From Bacteroidales bacterium UBA6408 (GTDB lineage: Bacteria; Bacteroidota; Bacteroidia; Bacteroidales; UBA932): a stretch of 9,083 bases of DNA. The translations under genes were made by a program, and so were the position numbers. Positions 5,383-9,083 of this stretch are shown here, piece by piece. The stretch's first letter is position 1. Each line of letters begins with the position of its first letter. The stretch covers positions 1-9,083 of the forward strand of contig DJPQ01000072.1 in NCBI GenBank assembly GCA_002439805.1. The letters are read 5' to 3'. The notes under the pieces are model-generated. The model had not been told where the DNA came from. It saw only the letters and a list, made by a program, of their open reading frames with translations, and did no database searches.

Positions 5383-5410
5383 TCCGTGCCGTTCCGTTAG
5401 CGCACACGGA
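5383..5410 (+). promoter_or_regulatory. Possible 5'-terminal stem-loop in the leader
   Basis: TCCGTG (5383-5388) pairs perfectly with CACGGA (5405-5410) across a 16-nt loop, almost exactly at the predicted transcript 5' end. Such 5' stems often protect abundant mRNAs. It is short, and no U-run directly follows that would make it a terminator. Confidence 0.3.
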
Positions 5411-5454
5411 GGATTTTATTTGAACGAAACAAAACACGTTTTATAAAACAATAT

Positions 5455-5468
5455 TAACTAATTAGTTA
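5455..5468. promoter_or_regulatory. 14-bp palindrome abutting the start codon
   Basis: TAACTAATTAGTTA is a perfect palindrome whose last A is the first base of the ATG. A second perfect palindrome, GTTTTATAAAAC (5438-5449), lies 5 bases upstream. Both are AT-rich, and AT-rich leaders are normal for translation initiation in this phylum, so a binding role is only a possibility. Confidence 0.3.
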
Positions 5469-8400
5469 TGGCAAACGAAAAGAAATTCGTCACTTGTGAC
5501 GGAAACTATGCCGCCGCCCACGTGGCCTATCTGTTCAGTGAGCACGCGGCAATCTACCCTATCACGCCGTCATCGACCATGGCGGAATATGTCGATGAGT
5601 GGGCCGCGAAGGGCAAGAAGAACCTCTTCGGAGAGACCGTGAAGGTGACAGAGATGCAGTCCGAGGGCGGTGCTGCGGGAGCCGTGCACGGCTCGCTTCA
5701 GGCAGGAGCCCTGACAACCACGTTCACGGCATCACAGGGACTTCTCCTGATGATTCCGAACATGTACAAGATTGCCGGAGAGCAGCTCCCGACCGTGTTC
5801 CATGTGTCTGCACGTGCCCTCGCGTCACACGCCCTCTCAATCTTCGGTGACCATCAGGACGTGATGGCCTGCCGTCAGACAGGCTTCGCGATGATTGCCT
5901 CGGCTTCAGTTCAGGAGGCTCTCGACATCGCGGCCGTGGCTCACCTCTCTGCAATCAAGTCAAGCATTCCGTTCCTCCACTTCTTTGACGGGTTCCGCAC
6001 CTCACACGAAATCCAGAAGATCGAGCTCATCGATGAGGACGCGCTCAGGGGAATGATAAGCACCAAGGCTCTCGCAAGGTTCAGGGAGCGCGCGCTCAAT
6101 CCGGACACGCCTGTGACCAGAGGCTCGGCGCAGAACGGCGACGTCTATTTTCAGGCACGAGAGGCCTGCAACGGGGCATACGAGGCGGTTCCTGACATCG
6201 TGGCAAGGTATATGGGCGAAATCAGCGAGCTCACAGGCAGAAGCTACCGTCCGTTCGACTACTACGGAGACCCTGAGGCGGAGAACGTCATCGTCGCGAT
6301 GGGTTCAGTCACCGAGACAATCAAGGAGACTATCGACCACCTTGAGAAGGAAGGCAAGAAAGTCGGTCTCATGATCGTGCGCCTCTATCGTCCGTTCTCG
6401 GCAAAATATTTCCTCAAGGCACTTCCTAAGAGCGTGAAGAGAATCGCCGTCCTCGACAGGACGAAAGAGCCGGGCTCTCTCGGAGAACCTCTCTACCTCG
6501 ACATCAAGGCTCTCTTCCAGGGTCAGGAGAACTCGCCGCTCATCGTCGGAGGACGCTACGGCCTTTCTTCAAAGGACACGACTCCTGCACAGATTGTCGC
6601 AGTCTATGAGAACCTCGAACTCGCCGAGCCTAAGACAGACTTCACCATCGGCATCATTGATGACGTGACGTTCAAGTCCCTCCCTGTCAAGGAGGAAATC
6701 TCCATCATGAAGCCGGGCACAACAGAGTGCAAGTTCTTCGGTCTCGGCTCGGACGGTACCGTCGGGGCGAACAAGAACACAATCAAGATTATCGGTGACC
6801 ATACGCAGAAATACGCACAGGGCTACTTCGACTATGACTCCAAGAAGTCCGGCGGATACACTTGCTCCCACCTGCGCTTCGGCGACCTTCCTATCAAGGC
6901 TCCTTATCTCGTATCGACCCCTGACTTCGTCGCCTGCCATGTTCCTTCATACCTCTCGAAGTATGACGTGCTCGCCGGCATCAAGCAGAACGGCACGCTC
7001 CTTCTCAACAGCCTCTGGGACGAGAAGGAAACCCTTGAGAGAATCCCTGAGCACGTGAAGGGCATCATCGGAAGGAAGAACATCACCCTCTACATCATCA
7101 ACGCGACCAAAATAGCCGCTGAAATCGGACTCGGCGGAAGAACCAACACCATACTCCAGTCAGCGTTCTTCAAGATTACGAACATCATCCCTTACGAGGA
7201 CGCCGTCACCTACATGAAGCAGGCCATCCTCAAGAGCTACGGCAAGAAGGGCGAGAACGTCGTGAACATGAACTACGCGGCCGTTGACCGGGGCGGCGAA
7301 TACACAAAGGTTGAGATTCCGGCCGACTGGAAGAACATCACCGCCAAGTTCGAGAACCCTCACAAGGACCGTCTCGCTCCTGAGTTCGTGAAGGAAATCG
7401 CCGACGAGGTGAACGCACAGTGCGGCGACAGGCTTCCTGTCAGCAAGTTCATCGACATTCAGGACGGAACGATGCCTAACGGCACGGCCGCTTACGAAAA
7501 GCGCGGAGTTGCCGTGAAGGTCCCTGAGTGGAAGAGCGAGAACTGCATCCAGTGCAACACCTGCGCATTTGTCTGCCCTCACGCAGCCATCCGTCCGTTC
7601 ATCCTCACCGCAGGCGAGGCCGCTGCCGCGCCTGCAAGCGTGAAGAAGGCCGCAGGAAAGGCCCAGCTCAAGGAATACACCTATGCGCTCTCTGTTTCAG
7701 TCGCCGACTGCACCGGCTGCGGAAACTGCGTCGATGTCTGCCCGGCAAAGGAGAAGGCCCTCGAGATGGTTTCATATCAGGAAGACCTTCAGGAGCAGGA
7801 GAACTTCGACTGGCTGCACTCCCACATCGGCTACAAGGAGAACATCCTCAACAAGGAGGGAAATGTGAAGAACGCCCAGTTCGCACAGCCTCTGTTCGAG
7901 TTCTCCGGCGCCTGCGCGGGCTGCGGCGAGACTCCTTACATCAAGACAATCACACAGCTCTGGGGTGACCACATGATGATTGCGAACGCGACAGGATGCT
8001 CTTCAATCTACGGAGCGTCATTCCCGGCAACTCCATACTGCACCAACGCTCAGGGACACGGTCCGGCATGGGCAAACTCCCTCTTCGAGGACTTCTGCGA
8101 GTTCGGTCTCGGAATGAAGCTCGGTTCGGACAGGGCGCGCATGACCGTCGCAAGGCTCATGGAGCAGGGACTCTCATGCTCATGCTGCTCAGACGAGATG
8201 AAGGCTCTCTTCACCCAGTGGCTTGAGAACAAGAACGACGCGAAGGTTACCCGCGAGGTGGCCGACAAGCTCGTTCCTCTTATGGAGGCCTGCGGATGCG
8301 ACACCTGCAAGGCACTGCTTGAATACAAGTCGTTCATTCCGGCACGCAGCCAGTGGATTATCGGAGGCGACGGCGCTTCTTATGACATCGGATACGGCGG

Positions 8401-8992
8401 ACTTGACCATGTGCTTGCTTCCGGCGAGAACGTGAACATTCTCGTCCTTGACACCGAGGTCTATTCCAACACCGGAGGACAGTCTTCAAAGGCTACCCCT
8501 GCCGGCGCCATCGCGAAGTTCGCGGCGTCAGGAAAGAAGGTGCGCAAGAAGGATCTTGGAATGATGGCGATGAGCTACGGGTACGTCTATGTGGCACAGG
8601 TCGCCATGGGCGCTTCTCCGGCTCAGTACTTCAACGCCATCAAGGAGGCCGAGGCATACAACGGGCCGTCACTCCTCATCGCCTATTCCCCATGTATCAA
8701 CCATGGCCTCAAGGCCGGCATGGGTCTCAGCCAGAAGGAGGAGAAGCTCGCAGTCGAGTGCGGTTACTGGCATCTCTACAGGTACAATCCTGCGCTTGAG
8801 GGCACGGGCAAGAATCCGTTCTCGCTCGACTCAAAGGAGCCGGACTGGAGCAAGTTCCAGGACTTCCTCAAGGGCGAGGTGAGGTTCGCTTCCCTCTACA
8901 AGATGTATCCTGACCACGCCGCCGAACTGCTTGAAAAGACGGAGGAGTTCGCCAAGGTGCGCTACGAAAACTACAAGAAACTGTCCATGTAG
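5468..8992 (+). CDS. nifJ: Pyruvate:ferredoxin (flavodoxin) oxidoreductase, single-chain
   Basis: This 1174-residue cytosolic enzyme oxidises pyruvate and CoA to acetyl-CoA and CO2, passing electrons to ferredoxin or flavodoxin, the central step of anaerobic pyruvate use. Domains: pyruvate-binding domain with YPITPSST (T33), TPP-activating E66 in TEMQSEGGAAGAVHG and R116 in SARAL; transketolase C-terminal-like domain (about 265-400); gamma-type domain from GLGSDGTVGANKNT (425 on); two 4Fe-4S motifs, C693/C696/C699/C703 and C748/C751/C754/C758; then the TPP domain with proximal-cluster cysteines C816, C819, C844 and C1076, GDG (967-969) and YSNTGGQ (N1001, T1002). Spacing parallels the Desulfovibrio africanus enzyme. 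The usual Trp after GDG appears to be Ala970. The gene stands alone between its own promoter and terminator. No SD precedes the ATG, which overlaps a 14-bp palindrome. Codon use is strongly biased, as in highly expressed genes. The name porA is also used for this gene. Confidence 0.97.
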   Translation: MANEKKFVTCDGNYAAAHVAYLFSEHAAIYPITPSSTMAEYVDEWAAKGKKNLFGETVKVTEMQSEGGAAGAVHGSLQAGALTTTFTASQGLLLMIPNMYKIAGEQLPTVFHVSARALASHALSIFGDHQDVMACRQTGFAMIASASVQEALDIAAVAHLSAIKSSIPFLHFFDGFRTSHEIQKIELIDEDALRGMISTKALARFRERALNPDTPVTRGSAQNGDVYFQAREACNGAYEAVPDIVARYMGEISELTGRSYRPFDYYGDPEAENVIVAMGSVTETIKETIDHLEKEGKKVGLMIVRLYRPFSAKYFLKALPKSVKRIAVLDRTKEPGSLGEPLYLDIKALFQGQENSPLIVGGRYGLSSKDTTPAQIVAVYENLELAEPKTDFTIGIIDDVTFKSLPVKEEISIMKPGTTECKFFGLGSDGTVGANKNTIKIIGDHTQKYAQGYFDYDSKKSGGYTCSHLRFGDLPIKAPYLVSTPDFVACHVPSYLSKYDVLAGIKQNGTLLLNSLWDEKETLERIPEHVKGIIGRKNITLYIINATKIAAEIGLGGRTNTILQSAFFKITNIIPYEDAVTYMKQAILKSYGKKGENVVNMNYAAVDRGGEYTKVEIPADWKNITAKFENPHKDRLAPEFVKEIADEVNAQCGDRLPVSKFIDIQDGTMPNGTAAYEKRGVAVKVPEWKSENCIQCNTCAFVCPHAAIRPFILTAGEAAAAPASVKKAAGKAQLKEYTYALSVSVADCTGCGNCVDVCPAKEKALEMVSYQEDLQEQENFDWLHSHIGYKENILNKEGNVKNAQFAQPLFEFSGACAGCGETPYIKTITQLWGDHMMIANATGCSSIYGASFPATPYCTNAQGHGPAWANSLFEDFCEFGLGMKLGSDRARMTVARLMEQGLSCSCCSDEMKALFTQWLENKNDAKVTREVADKLVPLMEACGCDTCKALLEYKSFIPARSQWIIGGDGASYDIGYGGLDHVLASGENVNILVLDTEVYSNTGGQSSKATPAGAIAKFAASGKKVRKKDLGMMAMSYGYVYVAQVAMGASPAQYFNAIKEAEAYNGPSLLIAYSPCINHGLKAGMGLSQKEEKLAVECGYWHLYRYNPALEGTGKNPFSLDSKEPDWSKFQDFLKGEVRFASLYKMYPDHAAELLEKTEEFAKVRYENYKKLSM

Positions 8993-9009
8993 TTTTGGAT
9001 ATGACAGAC

Positions 9010-9040
9010 GTGCAAGAAAGCGGAAAACGCCTCTTTGCAC
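9010..9040 (+). other. Imperfect hairpin in the 3' untranslated region
   Basis: GTGCAA (9010-9015) pairs with TTGCAC (9035-9040), and GCG (9020-9022) pairs with CGC (9028-9030) around a GAAAA loop, with two mismatches and a G-U pair between. It sits between the stop codon and the terminator and may slow 3' decay of the mRNA. Confidence 0.4.
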
Positions 9041-9048
9041 ATCGGATC

Positions 9049-9082
9049 AAAAAAACTCGCGAGAACCTCGCGAGTTTTTTTT
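9049..9082. terminator. Intrinsic terminator after the pyruvate oxidoreductase gene
   Basis: CTCGCGAG (9056-9063) and its copy at 9067-9074 form a perfect 8-bp stem around the loop AAC. Seven A precede it (9049-9055) and eight T follow it (9075-9082), extending the stem and making it work in either direction. It lies 57 bases past the stop codon. Confidence 0.95.
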
Positions 9083-9083
9083 G

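Noticed and set aside
7160..7968. Long open frames overlapping the ferredoxin domain of the pyruvate oxidoreductase on both strands
   Set aside because: The main frame carries all cluster and cofactor motifs; the others are by-products of strong codon bias.
8162..8330. Extra Cys-rich stretch (LSCSCCSDEM and EACGCDTCKALL) as a new metal site in the oxidoreductase
   Set aside because: As I recall, related Bacteroidota enzymes carry a similar cysteine-containing segment here, so it is probably ordinary for the clade.

Overview
The window looks like core chromosome of an anaerobic, GC-rich member of the Bacteroidota, probably order Bacteroidales. Three things point there: perfect TAnnTTTG promoter elements (the Bacteroidota -7 consensus) upstream of the sigma factor, priA and the pyruvate oxidoreductase gene; A-rich start contexts mostly without Shine-Dalgarno sequences; and an ECF sigma factor of the type expanded in this phylum. 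Genus cannot be read from the sequence.

Layout, left to right, all genes on the + strand. Positions 1-155 are AT-rich leader, mostly eight copies of a 14-bp tandem repeat ending 7 nt before an Old Yellow Enzyme family reductase (156-1415). The next 700 bp hold no protein gene: the RNase P RNA gene rnpB (about 1543-1887) ends in a long perfect-stem terminator (1886-1927) and is flanked by two diverged copies of one intergenic hairpin element in opposite orientations (1441-1534 and 1939-2057). The right-hand copy is bracketed by imperfect direct repeats, and the second of these forms the promoter region of an orphan ECF sigma factor (2114-2704). Then comes an aberrant PriA primosomal helicase (2763-5267; start possibly 2823). 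The window ends with a complete one-chain pyruvate:ferredoxin oxidoreductase (5468-8992) that has its own promoter, a structured leader and a strong terminator (9049-9082).

The genes do not form one pathway. They are housekeeping functions: tRNA 5' processing, replication restart, anaerobic pyruvate oxidation, plus one flavin reductase and one regulator. I see no phage, IS, CRISPR, toxin-antitoxin or defence module and no clear new multi-gene system. The unusual material is at smaller scale: the 14-bp repeat array, the inverted element pair around rnpB with a readable insertion-like history, C9 tracts inside the sigma gene and before priA, a PriA that seems to have lost its winged helix and part of its zinc site, and an inverted repeat lying over the pyruvate oxidoreductase promoter.
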